Part shown: in pieces, positions 13,201-24,154 of the stretch
Layout: the number at the start of each line of letters is the position of its first letter
Position numbering within the stretch: position 1 is the stretch's first letter
Assembly (NCBI GenBank): GCA_037043455.1
Contig: JAWPHD010011498.1
Location: 1 to 64,000 of the forward strand
Length of the DNA: 64,000 bases
From: Cyrtodaria siliqua
Taxonomy: Eukaryota; Mollusca; Bivalvia; Adapedonta; Hiatellidae
Direction: 5' to 3'
Notes under the pieces: generated by a model
Told to the model about the DNA's origin: nothing
What the model saw: the letters and a program-made list of their open reading frames with translations, nothing else
Databases searched by the model: none
Program-made: the position numbers and the translations under genes

Positions 13201-16200
13201 TGCATGATATATGTCTAGTTGTGGAACAATCATGTACATCCATCATACATGTTATATGTCTAGTTGTGGAACAATTTATGTAAATTAATCATGCATGATA
13301 TATGTCTAGTTGTGGAACAATTTATGTAAATTAATCATGCATGATATATGTCTAGTTGTGGAACAATCATGTACATCCATCATACATGTTATATGTCTAG
13401 TTGTGGAAAAATCATGTACATTCATCATATACATTATATGTATAGTTGATATTTATTTTTATTTATCATAAATGTTATATGTATAGTTATGGAACAATCA
13501 CGTACATTCATCATACATGTTGTAAGTCTAATTGTGGAACAATTTATGTTAATTAATCATGCATGATACATCTCTAGTTGTTGAACAATCATGTACATCC
13601 ATCATACATGTTGTATATCTAGTTGTGGAACAATCACGTACATTCATCATACATGTTGTATGTCTAGTTGTGGAACAATCATGTACATCCATCATGCATG
13701 ATATATGTCTAGTTGTGGAACAATTTATGTAAATTAATCATGCATGATATATGTCTAGTTGTGGAACAATCATGTACATCCATCAAACATGTTATATGTC
13801 TAGTTGTGGAACAATTTATGTAAATTAATCATGCATGATATATGTCTAGTTGTGGAACAATCATGTAAATCCATCATACATGTTATATGTCTAGTTGTGG
13901 AACAATTTATGTACATCCATCATACATGTTATATGTCTAGTTGTGGAACAATTTATGTAAATTAATCATGCATGATATATGTCTAGTCATGGAACAATCA
14001 TGTACATCCATCATACATGTTGTATATCTAGTTGTGGAACAAAATATGTAAATTAATCATGCATGATACATCTCTAGTTGTGGAACAGTCATGTACATCC
14101 ATCATACATGTTGTAAGTCTAATTGTGGAACAATTTATGTTAATTAATCATGCATGATACATCTCTAGTTGTTGAACAATCATGTACATCCATCATACAT
14201 GTTGTATATCTAGTTGTGGAACAATCACGTACATTCATCATACATGTTGTATGTCTAGTTGTGGAACAATCATGTACATCCATCATGCATGTTATATGTC
14301 TAGTTGTGGAACAATTTATGTAAATTAATCATGCATGATATGTGTCTAGTTGTGGAACAATCATGTACATCCATCATACATGTTGTATGTCTAATTGTGG
14401 AACAATTTATGTAAATTAATCATGCATGATATATGTCTAGTTGTGGAACAATTTATGTAAATTAATCATGCATGATATATGTCTAGTTGTGGAACAATCA
14501 TGTACATCCATCATACATGTTATATGTCTAGTTGTGGAACAATTTATGTAAATTAATCATGCATGATATATGTCTAGTTGTGGAACAATTTATGTAAATT
14601 AATCATGCATGATATATGTCTAGTTGTGGAACAATCATGTACATCCATCATACATGTTATATGTCTAGTTGTGGAAAAATCATGTACATTCATCATATAC
14701 ATTATATGTATAGTTGATATTTATTTTTATTTATCATAAATGTTATATGTATAGTTATGGAACAATCACGTACATTCATCATACATGTTGTAAGTCTAAT
14801 TGTGGAACAATTTATGTTAATTAATCATGCATGATACATCTCTAGTTGTTGAACAATCATGTACATCCATCATACATGTTGTATATCTAGTTGTGGAACA
14901 ATCACGTACATTCATCATACATGTTGTATGTCTAGTTGTGGAACAATCATGTACATCCATCATGCATGATATATGTCTAGTTGTGGAACAATTTATGTAA
15001 ATTAATCATGCATGATATATGTCTAGTTGTGGAACAATCATGTACATCCATCAAACATGTTATATGTCTAGTTGTGGAACAATTTATGTAAATTAATCAT
15101 GCATGATATATGTCTAGTTGTGGAACAATCATGTAAATCCATCATACATGTTATATGTCTAGTTGTGGAACAATTTATGTAAATTAATCATGCATGATAT
15201 ATGTCTAGTTGTGGAACAATTTATGTAAATTAATCATGCATGATATATGTCTAGTTGTGGAACAATCATGTACATCCATCATACATGTTATATGTCTAGT
15301 TGTGGAAAAATCATGTACATTCATCATATACATTATATGTATAGTTGATATTTATTTTTATTTATCATAAATGTTATATGTATAGTTATGGAACAATCAC
15401 GTACATTCATCATACATGTTGTATATCTAGGTGTGGAACAATCACGTACATTCATCATACATGTTGTATGTCTAGTTGTGGAACAATTTATGTAAATTAA
15501 TCATGCATGATATATGTCTAGTTGTGGAATAATCATGTACATCCATCATACATGTTATATGTCTAGTTGTGGAAAAATCATGTACATTCATCATATACAT
15601 TATATGTATAGTTGATATTTATTTTTATTTATCATAAATGTTATAAGTATAGTTATGGAACAATCATGTACATTCATCATACATGTTGTAAGTCTAATTG
15701 TGGAACAATTTATGTAAATTAATCATGCATGATATCTGTCTAGTTGTGGAAAAATCATGTAAATCCATCATAAATGTTATATGTCTAGTTGTCATTCATG
15801 TAAACTCATCTTACATGCTATATATGTCTAGTTGTGGAATAATCATGTAAATTCCTCATTCATGTTATGTGTCTAGTTGTTGAACAATTCATGTAAATGC
15901 ATCATACATGTTATATGTCTAGTTGTGGAACAATCATGTAAATCCATCATACATGTTATATGTCTAGTTGTGAAACAATCATGTAAATTCATCATTCATG
16001 TTATGTGTCTAGTTGTTGAACAATTCATGTAAATGCATCATACATGTTATATGTCTAGTTGTTGAACAATTCGTGTAAATTCACCATACTGATATATCAT
16101 TATATGACTAGTTGTGGAACAATCATGTAAATCCATCATATATATGTTATATGTCTAGTTGTGGGACAGTCATGTAAATGCACCGTACATGATATATGAT

Positions 16201-16242
16201 GTCTATAGTTGTTGAACAATTCATGATATATGTCTATGTTTT
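7241..16242 (+). repeat. 9-kb minisatellite, alternating 45/46-bp units
   Basis: Roughly 200 copies of a unit with core atatgtctagttgtggaaca. Two subtypes alternate in part: a 45-bp type with tcatgtacatccatcat and a 46-bp type with tttatgtaaattaatcat. The left part is irregular, the middle and right parts show higher-order repetition, and the last 500 bp are degenerate. Open frames of 60-110 codons here follow the 45-bp period and are not genes. Confidence 0.97.
9813..13620 (+). repeat. Two-copy 1,904-bp higher-order repeat within the 45/46-bp array
   Basis: The segment 9,813-11,716 recurs at 11,717-13,620 with a constant 1,904-bp offset, checked at agttgtggaaaaatcacg (9,813/11,717), catacatgct (9,931/11,835) and gttgatatttattttt (11,541/13,445). 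The same markers recur at shorter spacing further right, so the block is itself built from smaller modules. Confidence 0.9.
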
Positions 16243-16660
16243 TTGGACCAAATTCTGCATGGGCGGAAATATCCGCACCCGCCGCCCCCACCCACCCCCA
16301 CATCGGTCCCTAAATAATGGAAAGTTATAATTCATGGATAGTTCTTTGTAAGCACATTTTTATTATGTCTGTTTGTTTAACAAAGTATTTAATTGATATA
16401 TTAACTTTGTATTTAAGAGTTCTACTTTCGTTTTCACTTGTTAGTTATTTTGAATGTCATAATTTCATGCTTCGTCAATAAGACATATGTTGTACGTATA
16501 TGATTGTTTATAAAGTAACACACATCTAGGAAATCCCGTAGGTTCGCGTTACATTGCGAAATAACAATAGCTATGAAAATAAGGTGATAAATGTACCTGT
16601 TGCTTGAATCAGTGTTTCCCTCGAGACGACCGTCTTCTACAGACCGTCTTCAACACTGCA
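16243..16660 (+). mobile_element. Dispersed repeat R, copy 1
   Basis: Sequence from about 16,245 (ctgcatgggcgga) to 16,640 (ccctcgagacga) matches 58,945-59,400 in the same orientation and order. Shared blocks are tattaactttgtatt, ctactttcgttttcac and aacaatagctatgaaaa (with small changes). I estimate 75-80% identity by eye. No coding frame was recognised, and the element class is unknown. Confidence 0.7.
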
Positions 16661-16990
16661 GTACCAGAAGAGGGTAGGCATACGATGACAATACCTTAGG
16701 CCAATTTGACGACAATATCCACAGTAGGGGGCGGTCGAAGGCGGAGCTATGAGCAGAGCGAGTTGATACACTTTCAGAACTTTATTTTAAACGAAAAATC
16801 AAAGTATACCAGTACTGAGCGGCGTAGGTTGGTCGAAGAGGATTCTTTGACGGGGCGTGAAAGAAGCAGAATGCGTTGCATTTGTTTTGTTATATTTGTA
16901 TTGTAACAAATTATCCCATTTATGTGAAGAATCCTTCCAACAGTTTTATTATGACAATATTATAAAATGTGGAATGTATTGTAAACCGAT
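16661..16990 (+). repeat. Inverted-duplicate block next to the 56-bp array
   Basis: About 130 bp at 16,672-16,801 (including gggggcggtcgaaggcgg) recurs inverted at 35,024-35,153. The remaining bases to 16,990 hold no recognised feature. A 66-codon open frame here is unlikely to be real. Confidence 0.7.
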
Positions 16991-19943
16991 TCATTTATGG
17001 GCGTGTATTACGGGAACATAGTCAGGGTTCTACGTTAGATGTATGTATGGGGTTGTATTACGGGATAATATTCAGGGTCAGGTTTGTATACGTAATAGGT
17101 CGAAATATGTATTGGCTTTAACTAAGAGACAATATCCAGGGTCAGGGTTGTACATGGGCCTGTATTAATGGTCAGATGTGAACATTATGTATAAGTATGG
17201 GCTTGTATCATGTGACAATAGTTAGAGTCAGGTTTGTACATACGGTACATAAAGTATGTATATATGGACCTGTATTAAAGGAGAATATGTAGGGCCAGGT
17301 GTGTACATGGGCTCGTATTATGTGACAATAGTTAGAGTCCGGTTTGTACATAAGGTATATATATGGGCATGTATCAAAGGAGAATATCTAGGGTCAGGTG
17401 TGTACATTATGTATATGTATGGACTTGTATTACGTGACAATAGTTAGAGTCAGGTTTTGTACATAAGGTATATATATGGGCCTGTAATAAAGGAGAATAT
17501 CTAGGGTCAGGTGTGTACATAAAGTATATATATGGGCTTGTATTAAAGGACAATATCCAGGGTCAGGTTTGTACATTAGGTATATGTATGGTCTTGTATT
17601 ACGGGACATTAGTCAGGTTCAGGTTTGTACATAGGTAATATGTATGACCTTTAATCAAGAGACAATATCCAGGGTCAGGTTTATACATAAGTCGTATATA
17701 TGGGCCTGTTTTAAAGGACAATATCCAGGGTCAAGTTTGAACGTTTGGTACATGCATTGGCTTGTATTAAGAGACAATATTCAGGGTCAGATTTATACAT
17801 AAGTAGTATATATGGGCCTGTATTAAAGGACAATATCCAGGGTCAGGTTTGTACATCAGGTATATGCATGGGCTTGTATTGAGGAACAATAGTCAGGGTG
17901 AGGTTTCTACATTAGATATATGTATGTGGTTGTATTACGGGACAATATCCCGCGTCAGGTTTGTACATAAGTAATATGGATGGGCTTGTATTCTGCGACA
18001 ATCTCCAGGGTCAGGTTTGTACATAACGTATATATATGGGCATGTATTAAAGGACAATATTCAGGGTCAAGTTTGTACATTAGGTATATGTATGGGCTTT
18101 TATTAAGAGACAATATCCAGGGTCAGGTTTATACATAAGTCGTATATATGGGCCTGTATTACAGGACAATATCCAGGGTCAGGTTTGTACATTAGGTATA
18201 TGTATGGCTTGTATTAAGGGACATAAGTCCGGGTCCGGGTTGTACATAAGGTATATATGTACGGGCTTGTATTAAGAGACAATATCCAGGGTCAAGTTTG
18301 TTCATAAGGTATGTGTATGGGTTTGTATTATGGGACAATATCCAGGGTCAGGTTTGTACATAATGTATATGTATTGGCTTTTATTATGGGACAATATCCA
18401 AGGTCAGGTTTGTACATAACGTATATGTATGGGCTTGTTTTATGGGACAATATCCAGGGTCAGGTTTGTACATAATATATATGTATTGGCTTTTATTATG
18501 GGACAATATCCAAGGTCAGGTTTGTACATAACGTATATGTATGGGCTTGTTTTATGGGACAATATCCAGGGTCAGGTTTGTACATAACGTATATGTATAT
18601 GGGCCTGTATTAAAGGACAATAGTTAGAATCAGCTTTTTACATTAGGTATATGTATGGCCTTGTATTAAGGGACAATATCCAGGGTCAGGTATGTACATT
18701 AGATATATGTATGGGCTTGTATTAAGGGACAATATCCAGGGTCAGGTATGTACATTAGGTATATGTATGGGCTTTTACTAAAGGACAATGTCCAGGGTCA
18801 GGTATGTACATTATATATAAGTATGGGGTTGTATTACGGGACAATTATCCAGGGTCAGGTTTGTACATAATGTATATGTATGGCCTTGTATTATGGGACA
18901 ATATCCAGGGTCAGGTTTGTACATAATGTATATGTATGGGCTTTTATTACGGGACAATATCCCAGGGTCAGGTTTGTACATAATGTATATGTATGGGCTT
19001 GTATTATGGAACAATATCCACGGTCAGGTTTGTACATAATGTATATGTATGGGCTTGTATTATGGGACAATATCCAGGGTCAGGTATGTACATTTGGTAT
19101 ATGTATGGGCTTGTATTACGGGACAATATCCAGGGTCAGGTTTGTACATTAGGTATATGTATGGGCTTGTATTACGGGACAATATCCAGGGTCAGGTTTG
19201 TACATAATGTATATGTATGGGCTTGTATAACGGGACAATATCCAGGGTCAGGTTTGTACATAATGTATATGTATGGCCTTGTATTATGGGACAATATACA
19301 GGGTCAGGTATGTACATTTGGTATATGTATGGGCTTGTATTACGGGACAATATCCAGGATCAGGTTTGTACATAATATATATGTATGGGCTTGTATTACG
19401 GGACAATATCCAGGGTCAGGTTTGTACATAATGTATATGTATGGCCTTGTATTATGGGACAATATCCAGGGTCAGGTATGTACGTTTGGTATATGTATGG
19501 GCTTGTATTACGGGACAATATCCAGGGTCAGGTTTGTACATTAGGTATATGTATGGGCTTGTATTACGGGACAATATCCAGGGTCATGTTTGTACATTAG
19601 GTATATGTATAGGCTTGTATTACGCGACAATATCCAGGGTCAGGTTTGTACATAATGTATATGTATGGGCTGGTATTACGGGACAATATCCAGGGTCAGG
19701 TTTGTACATAATGTATATGTATGGGCTTGTATTACGGGACAATATCCAGGGTCAGGTTTGTACATAATATATATGTATGGGCTTGTATTACGGGACAATA
19801 TCCAGGGTCAGGTGTGTACATAATGTATATGTATGGCCTTGTATTATGGGACAATATCCAGGGTCAGGTATGTACGTTTGGTATATGTATGGGCTTGTAT
19901 TACGGGACAATATCCAGGGTCAGGTTTGTACATTAGGTATATG
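16991..19943 (+). repeat. 56-bp minisatellite, plus-oriented array, left part
   Basis: About 53 copies of a 56-bp unit (core gggacaatatccagggtcag). The left third is divergent; the right part is homogeneous. The array is interrupted at 19,943 by the gypsy element and resumes in phase at 29,895. Because 56 is not a multiple of 3, open frames rotate through all three phases, giving the many overlapping short frames seen here. Confidence 0.96.
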
Positions 19944-20689
19944 TGTCACAGGATGACATATACAGGTATTAAGAACCTGTATATCTCACCATTGTGTTTG
20001 TGTTTTAACCATTTAATCAGTTCATCATCTCTTTTTCATCACTCATTTCATCTTTCAATCTTCTTTCTCTTTACCTTACGTTAGACATTTCAAATTAGGA
20101 TGACCACCTTTAAACTTCAGTAATATTTCACAGGTGAGTAAATTTAACCTTTGACACAACTAACCTGGCGGGAAAATTATGCGCGCAGTTGAACATCTCA
20201 GTTAGTAGAGAAAGGACACAAGCTATTGCCATTTCGCATTGTTATATTTATCTTGTAAAAGAAAGTATATATATTCAGGTTAGTAATATGTTTGTTTATG
20301 AAACATGTATCCATCATTGTGTTAATTACTTTTCTATGGTAATGGTTATTTTAGGAGTTATTTAGTTTATAAGAATTCGTCAATTTTCATGTACAGTTCA
20401 ATTCCAAGATGGCGATCCTTTGTTATTTTCAATTAGAACTTTCTTGTGCATTTAGCCTGTTATTATGTCTGAATGTATTTTCTATACAATACTTTACTTG
20501 TGATTATATTAATTGAGATGCTATTTCCATTCATCATTGTTATTTCCATTCAGGCATTGTCTTTATTCATTTTATTCATGTCATCATTATCATGCATTAG
20601 ACTCATACATTGTTATAAATATATATTCAGATATACAGAGAACTACGAATCTTGTTATACTTCAACACCCCCATAATGAGGCGGCGACA
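19944..20689 (+). repeat. 5' LTR of the gypsy element
   Basis: Begins TGTCACAGGATG and ends GGCGGCGACA, a TG...CA boundary, 746 bp. It should supply the promoter. TATA-like sequences occur at tatatatattc (about 20,266) and tataaatatata (about 20,614); the start site was not determined. A strong splice-donor match, CAG|GTGAGTA, lies near 20,133. Open frames inside are duplicated in the other LTR and are not genes. Confidence 0.95.
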
Positions 20690-20690
20690 A

Positions 20691-20705
20691 TGGTGATCCT
20701 GGCAG
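20691..20705 (+). other. Primer-binding site of the gypsy element
   Basis: One base after the 5' LTR the sequence reads TGGTGATCCTGGCAG. The TGG start is complementary to a tRNA 3' CCA end, as expected for a minus-strand primer site. I could not assign the tRNA species. Confidence 0.7.
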
Positions 20706-22786
20706 TTGTTCTCTGAAGTATGTTCTGGCAGATGTGAAATTGGACATCGTAATAAACTGTTCTACTTCTACCACATAACTGGCCATGTGAAGATGGAACG
20801 TGAGTACTGAACAATGTATACAGTGCAATTGGACTTATTTGTTTATTATACACGTCTGTGTGAGTGTATACCCGTGCAAGACGTGCCATGGCGGAATGAA
20901 GGTCGTAGTAAGTTGTAGCGTGAGACAGGATGTGGGTAGAGTGACATCGGAGGGCATGGATGACGTTTAACCCCGGGGTATATTGAACCTAGTGTTTTCG
21001 GCGTGTAACAGATATATCTAGATACATTTTAGTGTGTGCACATTCGCGTGGAACATTATAACGTTAGAATCAACAACATCGCTGGACCATCATCATCATC
21101 AGACTGGTATCATTATTTGTAATTTGTAAATATATGTAATGCTTAATATTGTAATTGCATAAAATATCTGTATGCATAGACTTCAGATTGGTCATTAAGT
21201 GATAGCGCAGTATATTGTCCATCTCATTGTCTTGTGATACAGACATTACATTGCAGTGTATATATTGGATATTTATCTAAGTCATACTATTAACGCTATT
21301 CTGTAAGTAGCCTGAAATTCATTTTACAAGACTTTTCAGGACCAGTCTGGAATCTATAAGTAATTATCTTGCCCATGTATGTTACGAATAATCAGGAGAG
21401 TTATACCTATATTGTATAGAGATATTAAGAAATAGGTTTTTGAGTGTAATAAGGATAGGTTAAATATTGTAGATTTTTTCCTTTTTCCAAAAGTTATTAT
21501 TTAATTAAACGATTTTCCTGCCACTAACCAAATATTTGCACTAAACACTGCACGTTTTAGTTAGACAATTGGACAACTAAGGAGGATACAGATCGACTGA
21601 AAAGGTAAACATCTCTCGTTCTCTTCTTATCTGTTCATTATTTTTTTCATTCATATACATCTGGTGTGAATTTGTTTACGTCCATGTCATTGTTGTGATC
21701 GCGCAGGTCACAGGTCATTTAAGCTTTATCGGATAAATTTTACAGGTAAATTTATTGATAGTAAATCTACAGGTAACACTGATTTAATCCAGACTGGACA
21801 GATAATTGTTTTTTCTGCAGTACATAATATACACTGGACAGTGTTTATTAGGTAAAATATTTTGACAATATTGGAAAAGTACATTATTGTTTACACTGAT
21901 TACGTGTAAATACATCGTGTACTCAGAATACGCACAGTAGTAGTAGTAGCGTACTCATGTTTGTAAACATCAAGCAAATGTAAACAAAGATGTGTTTATG
22001 CATAGTGTTTAGCGTTGTACATTAACTTTGATAGCATCTATGAGATGTACTCAAATGTTGTACTATTGTGTTGTATATTATTGAACATAATATACATAGT
22101 TCGCGTTTAGAATATTATTAGTAGCATTGTTGGTATTTACCAAGAATATACTTATAGTAATCGGCAATTATTTGTTTACAGAAGAAGATACTATTTTGTT
22201 GAAGTGTGGTTTTGGTAAGACAGTTGATGCAATTGGTGTTTAAGTTTTGAAAATTAGTTATTGATTGGTGTATGCGGTATTACAACATATAAATCAGTAT
22301 GGACTGTGTATACGGAAACTGAGTTTGGTTGCTCTATTATTTTTTTGTAGGTAGGAATTGGTACCATTTTTGTAGTTAGACAGAGCAATTGAATTTAGGT
22401 TTCAGGGTGTTTATATACTGATAGTGTTGTGATAGCCAAATATAATTAATCATTTGTGAATTTAAATGATGTAAACTAGTAAATAAGTCGTGTTAAGGGT
22501 AATTGCATATAAACATTGCCATTATACAGGTTGATTGCGGTCATTGTTTACATTATTTTTGAGATAATAACTGCTGTGAATTTACAATTGATCAAGTGAC
22601 ACTGTGTTGTGAATTAAAGTGACTGTTGACTTGTGAAGTGTTTTGTTGTTTACTTCATGGTAATATACTAATAAGGTGATATTGACACTTTAAGGAGATT
22701 GTGAAAGAATTATAAAACAATATAACGTGATATAGACACATACATATTGTAGTATACTGTGATAGTATACATATTGATTATTCATT
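20706..22786 (+). other. Untranslated leader of the gypsy element
   Basis: A 2.1-kb AT-rich leader between primer site and gag with no long open frame. Acceptor-like sites occur at ttttttctgcag (about 21,810-21,821) and tttgtttacag (about 22,171-22,181), so splicing from the LTR donor could shorten the leader. This is inference; no structure was tested. Confidence 0.6.
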
Positions 22787-24154
22787 ATGGCTGAAGGATC
22801 ACATGAGAATGTAGAGGAATTTGAAAAGACTATGATAGATTATCTGAAGAATACAGGAAGATACAGTATAGTGTCAGCGGATGAGAAGAATCCAAAGATG
22901 GAGATACATCCACCACCAAGACCTCCATTGCCTATAGAGCAAAGGGACTCATGGAATCGAGGACTATACGTACAGCCTCCAAGACTTCCGCCATTTAGTG
23001 GTGAAGAACCAACTCCACTCAAGGAGGTAAGTTATGACATGTGGCGTCATGAATGTAGATGTATGATGCTTGAGGAGACTTACTCTTACAGCCATATACA
23101 GCATGCAATGCGAAACTCTCTGAGAGGAAATGCAGCTAGAGTGCTACTGGCATTGGGAGAATTTGCAAGTATACAGGAAACTCTTGATAAGATGGATACC
23201 ATTTTTGGCAACGTGGCTACTGATGATTGCCTTATGCAAGAGTTCTTCAACCAGCATCAACGTCCTGAGGAATCGGTTTCCATATGGGGTATTAGGATTC
23301 AGGAGCTGATGGCAAAGTGCAAGAGAAGAGGATATGTACAGGAAGGGACGGAACAACAGATGCTAAGGTCTAAGTTCTGGCATGGGATCCGATGTGATAG
23401 TTTGAAAGCTGCAACAAGACATCGTTTCGATTCCGCCCAGGATTTTGATGAACTTTTAAAGGAGGTGAGAATTGTTGAAAAGGAGATGGGATTAGTTGAG
23501 AAGAGTGTTGAGAAGGAAAAGGGAATGAAGAAAGAGGTGACATTTAAGGAGCCGACTGTGGCAATACAGAAAGCTGAAGATCAGGGACAACAACTGCTAG
23601 AAAGTATCAACAACTTGACAATTCAGATGACACACATGATGAAGAAGATTGAATCATCAGATGAGAATTTTGAAAGATTAAGGAGAGGCTTTGACGACTT
23701 CAAGAGAAATCAACGTTCACCATCAACAGACTGTAATAACATCAGATACAGCAGATCATCTTCACCTAGGACTACTGATTACAATTACAGATATGACAGA
23801 TCTCCTTCTCCAAGACAGTCAAGATCACCAGACAACAGATTTCTAGACAGGAACAGAGGTCAAAGATCACCGTCACCTGCATATTACAATTATGGGGGAC
23901 AACCAGTTAGTAGTTACGAGAACTATGGACATGGCGATTCATTTCAGCGCCAGCAACTACCACAGCAGGAGCAACAACAACAACAGCAAAGACCACAGAA
24001 GCAACAACAACAACTGCAACCACGACGTCAACACAGACCTCAGCAGCATCAGCAACAGAATCAGCAACAGCAACAACCACAACAACAACAACAACAACAG
24101 AGGAATCAACAAACATCTCAACCTAATTATCCTCAGAAGCCTTTAAACTGGTAG
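22787..24154 (+). CDS. gag: Gag polyprotein of the gypsy element
   Basis: A 455-codon frame starting with ATG (MAEGSHENVEEFEK). Residues about 80-230 resemble a Ty3/gypsy capsid domain, including LRGNAARVLLALGEF and a following LDKMDTIFGN segment, a pattern also known from Gag-derived PNMA-type proteins. Residues about 235-310 look coiled-coil-like and charged. From about 315 the protein has RSPSP/SRSSSP repeats, and from about 390 a Q-rich tail. No CCHC zinc knuckle is visible, so RNA binding may rely on the Arg-rich repeats (inference). The stop at 24,152 directly follows a frameshift heptamer. The frame is intact. Confidence 0.92.
   Translation: MAEGSHENVEEFEKTMIDYLKNTGRYSIVSADEKNPKMEIHPPPRPPLPIEQRDSWNRGLYVQPPRLPPFSGEEPTPLKEVSYDMWRHECRCMMLEETYSYSHIQHAMRNSLRGNAARVLLALGEFASIQETLDKMDTIFGNVATDDCLMQEFFNQHQRPEESVSIWGIRIQELMAKCKRRGYVQEGTEQQMLRSKFWHGIRCDSLKAATRHRFDSAQDFDELLKEVRIVEKEMGLVEKSVEKEKGMKKEVTFKEPTVAIQKAEDQGQQLLESINNLTIQMTHMMKKIESSDENFERLRRGFDDFKRNQRSPSTDCNNIRYSRSSSPRTTDYNYRYDRSPSPRQSRSPDNRFLDRNRGQRSPSPAYYNYGGQPVSSYENYGHGDSFQRQQLPQQEQQQQQQRPQKQQQQLQPRRQHRPQQHQQQNQQQQQPQQQQQQQRNQQTSQPNYPQKPLNW
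24142..24148 (+). promoter_or_regulatory. Probable -1 ribosomal frameshift site
   Basis: TTTAAAC lies exactly in the X XXY YYZ phase of gag (codons TTA 453 and AAC 454), one codon before the TAG stop. The pol frame is the -1 frame, is open from 24,127 and has no ATG until 24,301, beyond the protease active site. Slippage would give a Gag-Pol fusion. A downstream stimulatory structure was not verified. Confidence 0.85.

Noticed and set aside
7241..16242. Possible CRISPR array (short regular repeats)
   Set aside because: Adjacent units are near-identical throughout with no unique spacers, and the sequence is eukaryotic.
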